DNA of 64,000 nucleotides from Jiella pelagia (lineage in GTDB: Bacteria > Pseudomonadota > Alphaproteobacteria > Rhizobiales > Rhizobiaceae): contig NZ_CP114029.1 of the NCBI RefSeq assembly GCF_026898155.1, forward strand, positions 255,501 to 319,500, given 5' to 3'. Below are positions 31,470-43,273 of the stretch, piece after piece; position 1 is the stretch's first letter, and every line of letters starts with the position of its first letter. The notes beneath the pieces are model-generated. The model worked only from the letters and a program-made list of their open reading frames with translations, searched no databases and was not told the DNA's origin. The position numbers and the translations under genes are program-made.

Positions 31470-33180
31470 AGCAGTGCTTTTCCGCAGTGCCGCCCGGATG
31501 GGTCACCGCACCCTTGCGGGCCGTGCCGACCTGCTGCGCGTATTTCCAGATGGCGCCGGTGGGATATTCGGTCTCGCGCGGCGCCCAATCGGCCTTTCGA
31601 CGGGCAAACTCCTCGTCGCTGACATCGACCGAGATCTCGCCCGTGGTGGCGTCGAGGGTGATCATGTCGCCGTCGCGGATCAATGCGATGGGACCGCCCA
31701 CAGCCGCCTCAGGGCCGACATGGCCGATGCAGAAGCCGCGCGTGGCGCCAGAGAAACGCCCGTCGGTGATCAGCGCGACCTTGTCGCCCATGCCCTGGCC
31801 GTAGAGCGAGGCCGTGGTGGACAGCATCTCGCGCATGCCGGGGCCGCCTCTTGGCCCCTCATAGCGGATCACCAGCACCTCGCCTTCCTTGAACTCCCGC
31901 TTGTCGACGCACTGGAAGCAGGCTTCCTCGTCGTCGAAGACGCGGGCCGGACCGACGAAGCGCAGGTTCTTCAGGCCCGCGACCTTCACGATCGCGCCGT
32001 CGGGCGCGAGATTGCCCTTGAGCGAGACGACACCGCCGGTCGAAGAAATGGGGTTGGAGGTCGGACGGACGACGTCCTGATCCTGGTTCCATTTCACGTT
32101 GGCAAGATTTTCGGCGACGGTCCTGCCCGTGACGGTCATGCAGTCGCCGTGCAGGAAGCCGCCTTCGAGCAGCGCCTTCATCACCAGCGGAATGCCGCCG
32201 GCTTCGAAGAGATCCTTGGCAACGTATTTACCGCCGGGCTTCAGGTCGCCGATATAGGGCGTCTTCCTGAAGATCTCGCCGACGTCGAAGAGGTCGAATT
32301 CGATGCCCGCCTCGTGGGCCATCGCGGGCAAATGCAGCGCCGCATTGGTCGAGCCGCCGGTGGCGGCGACAGTCATCGCGGCATTCTCAAAGGCCTTGCG
32401 TGTGACGATGTCGCGCGGCCGCAGGTTCTTCTCGAGAAGCACCATCACCTGCTCGCCTGCCATGGAGCAAAAGGCGTCGCGGATCTCGTAAGGGGCCGGG
32501 GCGCCGCAGCTGTAGGGCAGCGCCAGGCCGATCGCCTCGGCGACCATGGCCATGGTGTTGGCGGTGTACTGGCCGCCGCAGGACCCGGCCGACGGACAGG
32601 CGACGCGCTCCATCTCGTCGAGCGTCACGTCGTCCATCTTGCCGACCGAATGCAGGCCGACGGCCTCGAACAGATCCTGCACGACGATGTCGCGGCCCTT
32701 GTAGCGGCCCGGCAGGATGGAGCCGCCATAGATGAAGATCGACGGCACATTGAGCCGGATCATCGACATCATCATGCCCGGCAGGCTCTTGTCGCAGCCG
32801 GCCATGGCGACCATCGCGTCATAGGAATGGCCGCGCATCGTCAGCTCGACCGAATCGGCGATGACGTCGCGGCTGGCGAGCGAGGACTTCATGCCGGCAT
32901 GGCCCATGGCGATGCCGTCGGTAACGGTGATGGTGCAGAACTCGCGCGGCGTTCCTTTATTGGCGGCAACGCCCTTCTTGACTGCCTGGGCCTGGCGCTG
33001 CAGCGAGATGTTGCACGGCGCGGCCTCGTTCCAGGCCGTCGCGACGCCGACCAGCGGTTGGTGAATCTGCGTGTCCGTCAGACCCATGGCATAGAGATAG
33101 GAGCGGTGTGGCGCGCGCTCCGGGCCCTCGGTCACATGGCGGCTCGGCAGCCGCGACTTGTCGATCGATTTGACGTCCAT
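31456..33180 (-). CDS. ilvD: Dihydroxy-acid dehydratase
   Basis: A 574-residue enzyme for the third common step of valine, leucine and isoleucine synthesis. It carries an Fe-S cluster. Cys ligands are visible in [22 protein letters not shown] and [16 protein letters not shown]. The end of the gene overlaps the Sel1 gene start. Upstream a good -10 (TATACT, minus strand, 33288-33283) lies about 100 bases from the start. Confidence 0.95.
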   Translation of the reverse strand: MDVKSIDKSRLPSRHVTEGPERAPHRSYLYAMGLTDTQIHQPLVGVATAWNEAAPCNISLQRQAQAVKKGVAANKGTPREFCTITVTDGIAMGHAGMKSSLASRDVIADSVELTMRGHSYDAMVAMAGCDKSLPGMMMSMIRLNVPSIFIYGGSILPGRYKGRDIVVQDLFEAVGLHSVGKMDDVTLDEMERVACPSAGSCGGQYTANTMAMVAEAIGLALPYSCGAPAPYEIRDAFCSMAGEQVMVLLEKNLRPRDIVTRKAFENAAMTVAATGGSTNAALHLPAMAHEAGIEFDLFDVGEIFRKTPYIGDLKPGGKYVAKDLFEAGGIPLVMKALLEGGFLHGDCMTVTGRTVAENLANVKWNQDQDVVRPTSNPISSTGGVVSLKGNLAPDGAIVKVAGLKNLRFVGPARVFDDEEACFQCVDKREFKEGEVLVIRYEGPRGGPGMREMLSTTASLYGQGMGDKVALITDGRFSGATRGFCIGHVGPEAAVGGPIALIRDGDMITLDATTGEISVDVSDEEFARRKADWAPRETEYPTGAIWKYAQQVGTARKGAVTHPGGTAEKHCYADI

Positions 33181-33371
33181 GATGTCCCCCTCGTCCTTCG
33201 GCCGATTCCTCCGCCGAGATATCAGCTAGGATCGGGTGACGGCGTTTTGTGGCGGCAACGGGGCGCCAGAGCCGTCTCCACGAGTATAGCCGGTGCAGGG
33301 TTGCAATAGTGTTGCAGCAGGGGCACACAGGGTTTTTCGCAAGAAACCGCTGGAACCATTTGCCGCGCCAC
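33181..33371 (-). promoter_or_regulatory. ilvD promoter region with GTTGCA direct repeat
   Basis: On the minus strand TATACT (33288-33283) is a good -10; the -35 is weak (around ACTATT). Just upstream, GTTGCA occurs twice 11 bases apart on the plus strand (33299-33304 and 33310-33315), overlapping the -35 area, as a regulator site might. The -10/-35 assignment is an eye estimate. No gene is present. Confidence 0.4.
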
Positions 33372-33399
33372 AAAAAAGGCGCCCCACGACGGAGCGCCT
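33372..33399 (-). terminator. Rho-independent terminator of the FadL-like porin gene
   Basis: Read on the minus strand, AGGCGC and GCGCCT form a stem followed directly by six T. It lies about 85 bases after the stop of the porin gene at 33485, and separates it from ilvD. Confidence 0.8.
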
Positions 33400-33484
33400 C
33401 TCGCTGGAAACAAATTTGTCACAGATAGATCGATGCCCCGACCCACCATGGACGGGCCGAGGATCCGATCAGAGCCTCAGAGGC

Positions 33485-34771
33485 TTAGAAGGTGAGCCTC
33501 AGCGTGGCGTTGATACCGTAGACGACGTCGTCGCCGACCGTCGCGTCGTAGTAGCTGTCGTTGGCGACCGACTGTTCTCCATCCGTCCAATATCCGATCA
33601 CGCCGCCGAATCGCAGCTCGGCCATCGCGTTCGGCTTGAAGGAGACACCGCTCGAGAGCGTGTAGAGATCGGTGTAGGTCGTCTCCGCGCCGGTCGACAC
33701 GCCCCTGTCGTATCCGATCGCGATGGCGCCGGCGACCTCCTCGCTGAAGGCGTGGCCCACGCCAATCTGCGCGGTGTAGCCGTCGCGCCAGTGATAGGGA
33801 GCGTAGGAAGACGAGGAGATACCGAAGGCGGGATTGGAGATCGAGCTGACGCTGACCTGGTTGGTCGACCAGTCGGTCCAGCGGAACGAACCGAGCAGCA
33901 GCCAGCCCGGAGCAATGCCGGTCTGGGCCTTGATGTCGACGAATTGCGGGCTGGTCGCCTCGCTGAAATAGGAATCGACAGGAATGACAGTGCCTGCCGG
34001 GAGCGTCGGAACAAGCGAGTTCAGGATGGTGACCGTCCCATCACCCGAGACTTCGTCGTGCTTCACCTCGGAGCGGTACATCGCCTGAACGCGCAGGGCG
34101 TATTCGGGAATCTCGTAGGCCGCGCCGATGCGAAAGCCGGGCTTGTAGTCGCCGTCACTCTCCACTTCGATGCGGCTTCTGACGGCGGCGATCGGCACAC
34201 CGGCCGCCACGTAGCTCGTGCCGAAGCTCGTCCCCTCGAAGTGGAAGTCCTCCAAGAAGACACCGCCGAGCAAGCTGTAGCGGCCCGTTTCGCCCTGATA
34301 GCTGACGCGGCAGGTCAGACCCACCTCGGTCGAATCGAACGCCAGCTTCTGCGTCCGCGAAACCGAGGAGGCGTTTGCGAAATCCCGTCGATCGTCAGTC
34401 GACATGCTTTGCGTCGAACTCACCTGGATCGGCAGCGCACCACCGGGAGAGCCGGAATAATCCGCCTCGGCCGCAAAGGATTCGGTCGCCGTACCCGCGC
34501 ATCCGAACACGTCGTTGCCAAGCGAGATCGCATAGTTTGGGATCAGATAGTGTCCGGTGTAGTTTTCGAAGTCGCCGCTCTGCCCATCGAGCGAGGTGAA
34601 ACCGCGCCGCGGATCGACATAGGTGAAGCTGGCGCGCGTATTCACCGTGCCCGGCTCGAACAGAATGTCCGTATCGGCGGTGCCGCGTTGAAAGCCGCCG
34701 GCGAGTGCGCTGGTGCTGCAGGCTGCCGCGATGAGCAGTGCGGTCGTTATGCGTTTTTGGCCGTATGCCAT
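33485..34771 (-). CDS. Outer-membrane transport protein, FadL/OmpP1 family
   Basis: A 428-residue outer-membrane beta-barrel. The signal peptide (ITTALLIAAACSTSALAG) is followed by the FadL-like start FQRGTADTDILFEPGTVNTRASFTYV, many alternating aromatic/polar strands and a terminal Phe (NATLRLTF), the usual barrel end signal. FadL members take up long-chain fatty acids or other hydrophobic molecules. ATG 34771 gives a standard signal peptide; the longer frame does not. Its upstream region is AT-rich with repeats. Substrate unknown. Confidence 0.87.
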   Translation of the reverse strand: MAYGQKRITTALLIAAACSTSALAGGFQRGTADTDILFEPGTVNTRASFTYVDPRRGFTSLDGQSGDFENYTGHYLIPNYAISLGNDVFGCAGTATESFAAEADYSGSPGGALPIQVSSTQSMSTDDRRDFANASSVSRTQKLAFDSTEVGLTCRVSYQGETGRYSLLGGVFLEDFHFEGTSFGTSYVAAGVPIAAVRSRIEVESDGDYKPGFRIGAAYEIPEYALRVQAMYRSEVKHDEVSGDGTVTILNSLVPTLPAGTVIPVDSYFSEATSPQFVDIKAQTGIAPGWLLLGSFRWTDWSTNQVSVSSISNPAFGISSSSYAPYHWRDGYTAQIGVGHAFSEEVAGAIAIGYDRGVSTGAETTYTDLYTLSSGVSFKPNAMAELRFGGVIGYWTDGEQSVANDSYYDATVGDDVVYGINATLRLTF

Positions 34772-35250
34772 GAATTCCCCCCAAATTGCCCGGCGTCCCG
34801 GCCGCTTTCGGCTTCGACACGCCACCCAATGGCAATAGCCTAGTCCAAAACTGGAGGATCGGACACTCTGAAGAGCCTCACTGTATATACCAGAAAATCT
34901 CCAGTTTTTCCAGTTAATCGGCACTCAATGGCTGCCAATACTAGCCGCCGGCGTGAACTTGCTGAGTCCTAAACTACCGCCAATCGTAGGGACAGGTGAC
35001 CGCCGTTGCTGAAACAGCCCTGTTGCCGCTCTGCATTTGGCATACGGCGTGGCGGAAATGTGACAAATTTCGGCTCTTACGTGAACGTCAACGGCAGCGC
35101 GTCAAGGTCATTCGAGGCTGTTGAAAACAAAAGCCAACGCACATCTGTCTCACGCTTACGTCAACGGCCGGAGCGTCGGTCATGAAGAATGAGGCGCCGT
35201 GACAGAGGACAGTGGTCGGGTAAACCGTTTCCTTTCGGCGCACGCGCCAT
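34772..35250. promoter_or_regulatory. AT-rich promoter region of the porin gene with inverted repeat
   Basis: There is no supported gene here. AAAACTGGAG (34847-34856) and CTCCAGTTTT (34899-34908) form a perfect 10-bp inverted repeat 42 bases apart, and a third part-copy (TCCAGTT) follows at once at 34909-34915. Between the arms TATATA (minus strand, near 34889-34884) is a good -10 with no good -35, suggesting an activator. From 34920 to 35250 I see only AT-richer spacer before murB's end. Confidence 0.45.
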
Positions 35251-36197
35251 TCAGTCGACGTCGTCGGCCAGCTCTACCGCCCGACCTGGCGCAAAGTGGC
35301 CGAGCCGCTTGATCTCCCATTCAAGGAGGATGCCGGAGTTCTCCCGCACCCGCCGGCGGACTGTCTCGCCAAGGGTTTCAAGATCGAAACCCGTCGCCTC
35401 TCCGGTGTTGATCATGAAGTTGCAGTGCATCCCGGACATCTGCGCCCCGCCGATCGTAAGCCCCCGGCAGCCGGCCTTGTCGATCTCCTTCCAGGCGGAG
35501 GAGCCAGCCGGGTTCTTGAAGGTCGAGCCGCCGGTCTTTTCGCGAATCGGCTGAACTGTCTCGCGATGGGTCTGCACCTCGTCCATGCGGGCGCCAATCT
35601 CCTCGCGCTCCGCCGGATAGCCTTCGAAGACGGCGCCGGTGAAGATCAGGTCGGCGGGCGCCCGCGAATGGCGATAGGCGTATCCCATGTCGGCATTCGT
35701 GAGCACGTGCCGCCTCCCCTGGCGGTCGAGCGCGTGCACCTCGACAACGCGCTCCACCGTCTCGACGCCGTTGGCACCGGCATTCATCCGCAAGGCTCCG
35801 CCGACCGCACCGGGGATGCCGTGGTAGAAGTGGAAACCACCGATGCCGGCTTCGAGGGCTGCCGCCGCGAGCCGCTTGTCCGGAAGCGCTGCGCCGGCGT
35901 AGAGCCGGGAATCCGAGCGTCGCTCGACATGGCCGAAACCTTTTGCCGACAGCCGGATCACGACGCCTTCGATGCCGCCGTCGCGCACCAGGAGATTGGA
36001 TCCGACTCCGACGACCAGCACCGGGATCTCCTCCGGCAGCCGTTCGAGGAAGAACGCCAGGTCCTCTTCGTCCGCCGGCTGGAACAGGAGATCAGCCGGG
36101 CCACCCACCTGGAACCAGGTGAGCTTCGACATTTCGGCATCGGGCTTCAGCCTGCCCCGCAACCCCGACAGCCTGTCGCCGAGGCGATCGAGAAGCG

Positions 36198-36201
<4 letters not shown>
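35251..36201 (-). CDS. murB: UDP-N-acetylmuramate dehydrogenase
   Basis: A 316-residue FAD enzyme reducing UDP-GlcNAc-enolpyruvate to UDP-MurNAc. Family marks are [37 protein letters not shown] (FAD binding), [18 protein letters not shown] and [17 protein letters not shown] with the catalytic Ser. The start overlaps the murC end by four bases. It is the last gene of the cell-wall cluster in this window; ddlB and ftsQAZ would be expected beyond murB but are not here. Confidence 0.96.
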
Positions 36202-37625
<1,424 letters not shown>

Positions 37626-37652
37626 GGCAATTCCCTCAATCGCGTTGGCGTT

Positions 37653-38753
37653 TCAACGATTTTCCCTGACGCCGGGCATAGAGGCAACCAAGTCGGCGAG
37701 CAAGGCGGCGGCATTCGGCAGGCCTGTCGCCTTGGCGGCGGCAGCCATCGCTGCGGCGCGCTGCGGGTCTAGGACAATATCACGGATCAGGCCGGCGAGA
37801 CGCTCCGGCGTCAGCTCCGCCTGTGCCGCGACGATCGCTCCGCCGGCGGCTTCGATCTTTGCCGCATTGGCCGCCTGGTCGTGATCGAGGGCGTAGGGAA
37901 ACGGCACCAGTATGGCCGGACGGCCGATCACCGCGATCTCCGAAACGGTCGAGGCACCCGATCGACTGATGACGAGATGCGCCGAAGCGATTCGCGCTGC
38001 CATGTCGGGGAAGAAAGGCGAGACCTCGGCGAGAATGCCGCGTCCGGCATAATAATCCCGCACCCGCGCCTCGTCTTCCGCCCGCGCCTGCTGCGTCACC
38101 ATCAGACGCTCACGGATCTCCCCGGGCAGCAGATTGATCGCGTCCGGGATTGCATCGGAGAAAAACGCCGCACCCTGGCTACCGCCGAAGACGACGAGTT
38201 CGAACGGTTCCTCCGGCCCGGCGGGCTCGTAGGGCAGCGTGGCCGCAGTGATTACGGCCGGGCGCACCGGATTGCCGGTGACGGTGATCTTGCCGGCGAC
38301 CTCGTCGGACGCTTTTTCCTGGGGAATGCCGGCGGCAATCCTGTCGACGCGCGGGGCGAGAAACTTGTTCGCACGGCCCATCACCGCATTCTGCTCGTGG
38401 ATGATCGTCGGCCGGCCGGCCCGGGTCGCCGCCATCAGTGGCGGCACGGTCGGATAGCCGCCGAAGCCGACGACCACGGCGGGTCGCAGCTTGCGCACCA
38501 GCGCGCCGGACTGGCGAAAGCCCCGCCACAGCATCCACATCGCCTTCGCCACGGCGAAGGGGTTCTTCGAGGCGAAGGTGGCCGAGCGGACGCGGTGCAC
38601 CTCCTTGACCGGAAAGCGTTCTGCGAAGCGTCCCGCACGCTCGTCGGTGACGAGTTCGACGGTGAAGCCTCGGGCGATCAACTCATGGGCGAGCGCTTCG
38701 GCTGGGAAGAGATGTCCGCCGGTGCCGCCGGCAGCGAGAAGAATGGTGGTCAT
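37653..38753 (-). CDS. murG: UDP-GlcNAc--lipid I N-acetylglucosaminyltransferase
   Basis: A 366-residue GT28 enzyme forming lipid II on the inner face of the membrane. Typical are the G-loop [58 protein letters not shown] and the end motif [19 protein letters not shown] with [14 protein letters not shown]. It is separated from ftsW by two small membrane genes and a 420-base gap, which is not the usual direct neighbourhood. Confidence 0.96.
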   Translation of the reverse strand: MTTILLAAGGTGGHLFPAEALAHELIARGFTVELVTDERAGRFAERFPVKEVHRVRSATFASKNPFAVAKAMWMLWRGFRQSGALVRKLRPAVVVGFGGYPTVPPLMAATRAGRPTIIHEQNAVMGRANKFLAPRVDRIAAGIPQEKASDEVAGKITVTGNPVRPAVITAATLPYEPAGPEEPFELVVFGGSQGAAFFSDAIPDAINLLPGEIRERLMVTQQARAEDEARVRDYYAGRGILAEVSPFFPDMAARIASAHLVISRSGASTVSEIAVIGRPAILVPFPYALDHDQAANAAKIEAAGGAIVAAQAELTPERLAGLIRDIVLDPQRAAAMAAAAKATGLPNAAALLADLVASMPGVRENR

Positions 38754-39173
38754 GGATGCTCGATGAAGGACGGATTGGGAATGCGCTGCTCCTGGTTACC
38801 GCAAAATGCGGCGAAACGGCATCTCCTCCATCGAAGGGCGGAATCTGCCGGGTGCATACGAAGGCGGTCGCCAGCGGAAAATTTCGGGTCAGCGTCACCG
38901 GTCCAGTCGCGATCGGCTTCAGCCAGCCTACCATCGCTTCTCCCCCACTCTCACCTGCTCGGTGATGTTGCGAGCTTTGCATTTGAATCGGCCTGCCGAC
39001 CGATCAGGAGGCCGCTGATCGGCGTCTTCGGAACCACAAGGAGAAGGGACTCCGCAACGGGCGTGCGTCGAAAGCGACAAGGGCAGGGTCGACAGTCAAT
39101 GGTCATCGACCTGACGCGATGGCAACGCAGCACCGAACCCGGCAACGAACGTAACTCCGCCGGGAGAACCGAG
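38754..39173. other. Gap between murG and the small membrane gene
   Basis: About 420 bases with no supported gene. Frames on both strands are Arg/Ser-rich and lack ribosome-binding sites. It may contain an internal promoter for murG-murC-murB. I could not define one. Confidence 0.4.
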
Positions 39174-39314
39174 TTATCGTGGCTTTCCCCGCGCCTTGGC
39201 GCGGGCGTGGGCCTGCTCGGTGATCCGGCGGGAATCACGAAGGACGAGCGCGCCGATGACGAGCGCACTCACGGGCGTGATCAACAGAAGCAGCAATGTC
39301 TCGATCGTACTCAT
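39174..39314 (-). CDS. Very small membrane protein (46 aa), second of a pair between ftsW and murG
   Basis: Too short for the usual cut-offs but well supported by position. Its ATG overlaps the stop of the upstream small gene (ATGA). The product starts MSTIETLLLLLITPVSALV, forming one membrane helix at about residues 5-25, then a basic tail (RDSRRITEQAHARAKARGK). The N-in or N-out topology cannot be told. Function unknown. Confidence 0.6.
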   Translation of the reverse strand: MSTIETLLLLLITPVSALVIGALVLRDSRRITEQAHARAKARGKPR

Positions 39315-39610
39315 CGATCTAGCTCCCTGAGTGAGCGCTTCGCCACTTTATGTAGGACGAAACTGGCGGGATGGCAAAGAACGGCCACCCCGATGGCAAG
39401 CCAACCACTCCCGGAGCTCAACAGGATGGTGGCCGGTATCGACAGACCACCGATGAGGAAAAGTCCGATCGCGACGCCATTGAGATACGCCGCCTGCAGC
39501 TTGATCTGCTCGCGTTCACCTTCGGTCTTGTCCCGCGCCGATGGGACGCCGTCCGAGCTGCTGTCCAGCTGGCGGCCTTCCCCGCCACCGGTCTCGTCTT
39601 CCCCCTCCAC
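39311..39610 (-). CDS. Small two-helix membrane protein (99 aa) downstream of ftsW
   Basis: An unrecognised 99-residue protein. Residues 1-38 are polar and Glu/Gly/Ser-rich; two hydrophobic helices follow (AAYLNGVAIGLFLIGGLSI near 39-60 and WLAIGVAVLCHPASFVLHKV near 70-90), then a short basic end. It begins four bases after the ftsW stop and overlaps the 46-residue gene, so ftsW and both small genes form one transcript. Small membrane proteins of this size can be toxins, holins or regulators; nothing here decides. Confidence 0.6.
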   Translation of the reverse strand: MEGEDETGGGEGRQLDSSSDGVPSARDKTEGEREQIKLQAAYLNGVAIGLFLIGGLSIPATILLSSGSGWLAIGVAVLCHPASFVLHKVAKRSLRELDR

Positions 39611-39613
39611 CGA

Positions 39614-40783
39614 TCACGTCGCGCCGTGCAGCATCCAGGTCCTGTGCACGAGCTTGTCGGTGTAAGAGCGGTTTTCCGCGCGCTTCCTCGTCAGCGCCAG
39701 GATGAATCCGGCGGACATGGCGATCGCCAGCATCGACGAACCGCCATAGGAGATGAAAGGCAGCGTCATGCCCTTGGCCGGCATCAGCTGGAGATTCACC
39801 GCCATGTTGATGATCGACTGCAGTCCGAAGATGAAGACGAGACCGCAGATCGAGAGACGCACGAACGGGTCGCGCTGCTTCAGCGCCGTGGAAAGCCCGC
39901 GCAGGACGACGAAGGCGAAGAGCGTGGCCAGGACCATGCAGGCGATGATGCCGAACTCCTCGGCCAGCACCGAAAAGGCGAAGTCCGTGTGGCTGTCCGG
40001 CAGGAGCCGCTTCACTGTGCCCTCGCCAGGACCCTGGCCAAGCCAGCCGCCGTTGAGGATCGCCTCGCGCGCCCGGTCGGTCTGGAACGTATCGCCCTCG
40101 CCGGTCCAGAACCGGTTGATGCGGCTCGCCACGTGGTCGAAGATGAAATAGGCGCTCGCCGCACCGGCAAGGCCGACGCCGCCGAGCATGACGATCCACA
40201 GCCAGGAGAGGCCGGCCATGAAGACCAGGCCACCCCAGGCGCCGGCGACCAGCATGGTCTGTCCGAGATCGGGCTGGGCGACGAGAAGCGCCGTGACGAT
40301 CAGGAGCAGGATCAGCGCATACAGATTGCCCGGCACGTCGACGCGCTTGACCTTCTCGGCGAGCAGCCAGGCGCAGATGACGATGAAGCAGGGCTTCATG
40401 AATTCCGACGGCTGGATGTTGAGCGGGCCGAAGTCGATCCAGCGCCGCGCGCCCTTGATCTCGGTTCCGAAGAACAGCGCGCCGATCATCAGGACGATCG
40501 CCGCGATGAGAATCACGAAGGAGGCCCTGCGCACGCCCCGGGGCGACAGCATCGAGGCGGCCAGCATGACCAGAACGGAGGGGGCCAGGAAGAGCGCGTG
40601 CCGCTTGACGAAGTGAAACGGCTCAAGGCCGATCCGCTCGGCGACCGGCGGGCTCGCCGCAAAGGACAGCATGAAGCCGGCGACCAAGAGGATCAGAAAG
40701 GCGGCAAGAAGCCACTTGTCGACGCTCCGCCACCAATCCGCCAGAAGCGTCGTCGTCTCCCGCCTCGTCAATGCAATCATCAT
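39614..40783 (-). CDS. ftsW: Septal peptidoglycan polymerase FtsW
   Basis: A 389-residue SEDS glycosyltransferase working with FtsI at the septum. Around ten hydrophobic helices are visible. SEDS marks include [27 protein letters not shown] and [16 protein letters not shown], and near the end [19 protein letters not shown]. Its start overlaps the murD end by four bases. Confidence 0.96.
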   Translation of the reverse strand: MMIALTRRETTTLLADWWRSVDKWLLAAFLILLVAGFMLSFAASPPVAERIGLEPFHFVKRHALFLAPSVLVMLAASMLSPRGVRRASFVILIAAIVLMIGALFFGTEIKGARRWIDFGPLNIQPSEFMKPCFIVICAWLLAEKVKRVDVPGNLYALILLLIVTALLVAQPDLGQTMLVAGAWGGLVFMAGLSWLWIVMLGGVGLAGAASAYFIFDHVASRINRFWTGEGDTFQTDRAREAILNGGWLGQGPGEGTVKRLLPDSHTDFAFSVLAEEFGIIACMVLATLFAFVVLRGLSTALKQRDPFVRLSICGLVFIFGLQSIINMAVNLQLMPAKGMTLPFISYGGSSMLAIAMSAGFILALTRKRAENRSYTDKLVHRTWMLHGAT

Positions 40784-42180
40784 CGGGTGTCTCCGCGGAT
40801 CCCCTCGACGCCGGGCAGGCTTGCCACCGCCGTGCGGAAGGCATCGCCCCGAACCTCGAAATTCCGAAACTGGTCGAAGCTCGCACAGGCTGGAGACAGG
40901 AGGACCACGGCATCCTCTCCAGCCGCCCTCGCGTCGGCCGCCGCATGTTCGACGGCGACGGATAGTGTGCCAGAGATTTCGTAAGGAATTCGTTCACCAA
41001 GAGTGGCTGCGAAGGCGGGTGCGGCCTCGCCGATCAGATAGGCCTTGGCGATACGCGGGAAATACGGCGTCAGCGATGCGATGCCGCCTTCCTTCGGAAG
41101 GCCGCCGGCGATCCAGTAGATGCGCTGAAAGGCGGCCAGCGCCGGCGCCGCGGCATCGGCATTGGTCGCCTTGGAATCGTTGACGAAGAGCACGCGCCCG
41201 ACGCGACCGACCTCCTCCATCCGGTGGACGAGCCCGGGAAAGCTGCGAAGACCCTCCCCGATGGCCTCGTCGCCGATGCCGAGGCAGGTGAGCGCGGCGA
41301 CGGCAGCGGCGGCGTTCTGGGCATTGTGGCGCCCGCGCAGGGAGCCGATCGCCGAAAGATCGAAGCGCGCCTCGTCAGAACCCGGCATCCGCCGCACGAG
41401 GCTCCTGCCGTCGAAGCCGACGCCGCGCTCGAGAACCGCCGATTGCGAAATCCGCGTCACCGGCTTGCCGTCGGAGGCGAGCCCCTCGGCGATGTGCCGG
41501 CAGGGCTCGGTGTCGATGCCGATCACCGCCGTCTCGGCATTGGCGACGAGGCGCGCCTTGATCGCGGCGTAGTTGCCCATGCTGCCGTGGCGGTCGAGAT
41601 GGTCGGGTGACAGATTGAGCAGGATCCCGACGGTCGGCGCGATCGATGGCGCCAGATCGATCTGATAGGACGAGCACTCGACGACGTAATGACGCTCGGG
41701 CGTCGGTGGGTCGAGGGTGAGGACGGCGACGCCGATATTGCCGCCGAGCTGCGTGTCCTTGCCGGCGACGGTCAGACAATGGGCGATCAGCGCGGTCGTG
41801 GTCGATTTGCCGTTGGTGCCAGTGATGGCAACGAAGGGCGCGCTCGGCGCCAGCGCCTGGCGCTCAAGGGTGAAAAGCTCGATGTCCCCGATCACCGGCA
41901 CCTGATGGACACGGGCGAGATCGACGCTCCAATGCGGCCTTGGATGGGTGAGTGGCACCCCCGGCGACAGCACGAGGGCGGCAATCCTGGTCCAGTCGGC
42001 GCTGCGCAGATCGCCCGTCGCGATGCCTGCAGCACCGGCCTTCTCGATGCTCGCCGGATTGTCGTCGAAGGCGAGGACGTCGGCGCCGCCGGAAATCAGC
42101 GCCAGGGCCGTGGCAAGGCCCGATCCGCCGAGGCCGAAAAGAGCAACCTTCTGTCCGGCGAAGCGGCTGACGGGGATCAT
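40780..42180 (-). CDS. murD: UDP-N-acetylmuramoyl-L-alanine--D-glutamate ligase
   Basis: A 466-residue Mur ligase adding D-Glu. [14 protein letters not shown] (nucleotide-sugar binding), the P-loop [37 protein letters not shown] and [20 protein letters not shown] (which carries the Lys/Asn substrate contacts), and [13 protein letters not shown] at the end, all fit. Closely spaced with mraY (ten bases). Confidence 0.96.
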   Translation of the reverse strand: MIPVSRFAGQKVALFGLGGSGLATALALISGGADVLAFDDNPASIEKAGAAGIATGDLRSADWTRIAALVLSPGVPLTHPRPHWSVDLARVHQVPVIGDIELFTLERQALAPSAPFVAITGTNGKSTTTALIAHCLTVAGKDTQLGGNIGVAVLTLDPPTPERHYVVECSSYQIDLAPSIAPTVGILLNLSPDHLDRHGSMGNYAAIKARLVANAETAVIGIDTEPCRHIAEGLASDGKPVTRISQSAVLERGVGFDGRSLVRRMPGSDEARFDLSAIGSLRGRHNAQNAAAAVAALTCLGIGDEAIGEGLRSFPGLVHRMEEVGRVGRVLFVNDSKATNADAAAPALAAFQRIYWIAGGLPKEGGIASLTPYFPRIAKAYLIGEAAPAFAATLGERIPYEISGTLSVAVEHAAADARAAGEDAVVLLSPACASFDQFRNFEVRGDAFRTAVASLPGVEGIRGDTR

Positions 42181-42190
42181 CGCGTCTGGC

Positions 42191-43273
42191 TCATCTCAGT
42201 TTCAGGGTGGAAAGGCCGATGAAGGCAAGCATGAAGGCAATGATCCAGAAGCGTACCACCACCTGGCTCTCCGTCCATCCCAGCTTCTCGAAATGGTGAT
42301 GGATCGGCGCCATCAGGAAGACTCGCTTGCCGGTCAGCTTGAAGGAGGCGACCTGGATGATCACCGACATCGCCTCGATGACGAACAACCCGCCGATGAT
42401 GGCGAGGACGATCTCGTGCTTGGTGGCGACGGCGATCGCCCCCGTCATGCCGCCCAGTGCCAGGGATCCGGTGTCGCCCATGAAGATCGCGGCGGGCGGC
42501 GCATTGAACCACAGGAAACCGAGGCCGGCGCCGATAACCGCGCCGCAGAGCGGCGAGAGTTCGCCGGTTCCGGCGACATAGTGGATCTGCAGGTAGTTGG
42601 AGAAGTTCACATTGCCGGAGATGTAGGCGATCAGGCCGAAGGCGGCCGCAGCGATCATGATCGGCACGATGGCAAGACCGTCGAGACCGTCGGTCAGGTT
42701 GACCGCATTCGCCGCACCGACAATGACGAAAGCACCAAAGACGACGTAGAACAGGCCAAGGTTCAGCAGGACTTCCTTGATGAAGGGAAAGGCGAGCGAG
42801 GTGGCGAAACTCCCCGTCCCGGCATAGACGATCGCCCCCACCGTCAGCGCGGCGATGACGAATTCCAGCGCCAGACGAGCCCGGCCGGAGAAACCGAGAT
42901 GGCTCTGCTTGGTCACCTTCAGATAGTCGTCGTAGAAGCCGATGGCGCCGAAGCCGACTGTGACGAGAAGGACCGTCCAGACGTAGATATTGCGCAGGTC
43001 GGCCCACAGCAGCGTCGAGACGATGACTCCGGACAGGATCATCAGCCCGCCCATGGTCGGCGTTCCGGCCTTCTTGAAATGCGTCTGAGGCCCGTCCGCC
43101 CGGATCGGCTGGCCGCGACCCTGGCGCAACCTCAGGGCGGCGATGATCGCCGGACCGAACAGGAACACCGCGATGAAGCCGGTTATCATTGCCGCGCCGG
43201 TTCGGAAGGTGATGTAGCGGAAGACGTTGAAGAGCGGAAACGTGTCGGCGAATTCCGCCAGATAAGCCATCAT
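42191..43273 (-). CDS. mraY: Phospho-N-acetylmuramoyl-pentapeptide-transferase
   Basis: A 360-residue membrane enzyme making lipid I. The catalytic Asp motifs are [22 protein letters not shown] and [14 protein letters not shown]; about ten helices are predicted. [11 protein letters not shown] near residue 70 is also typical. The start overlaps the murF stop by four bases. Confidence 0.96.
   Translation of the reverse strand: MMAYLAEFADTFPLFNVFRYITFRTGAAMITGFIAVFLFGPAIIAALRLRQGRGQPIRADGPQTHFKKAGTPTMGGLMILSGVIVSTLLWADLRNIYVWTVLLVTVGFGAIGFYDDYLKVTKQSHLGFSGRARLALEFVIAALTVGAIVYAGTGSFATSLAFPFIKEVLLNLGLFYVVFGAFVIVGAANAVNLTDGLDGLAIVPIMIAAAAFGLIAYISGNVNFSNYLQIHYVAGTGELSPLCGAVIGAGLGFLWFNAPPAAIFMGDTGSLALGGMTGAIAVATKHEIVLAIIGGLFVIEAMSVIIQVASFKLTGKRVFLMAPIHHHFEKLGWTESQVVVRFWIIAFMLAFIGLSTLKLR

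Noticed and set aside
33486-33500. GAGCCTC at the end of the porin gene as another insertion site
   Set aside because: Here the heptamer is in frame and encodes the expected C-terminal strand ending in Phe. The same holds for GAGCCTC in nuoC (9463), in the 10790 gene (about 10971), and GAGGCTC in the SPOR gene (about 25875) and recJ (about 58081).
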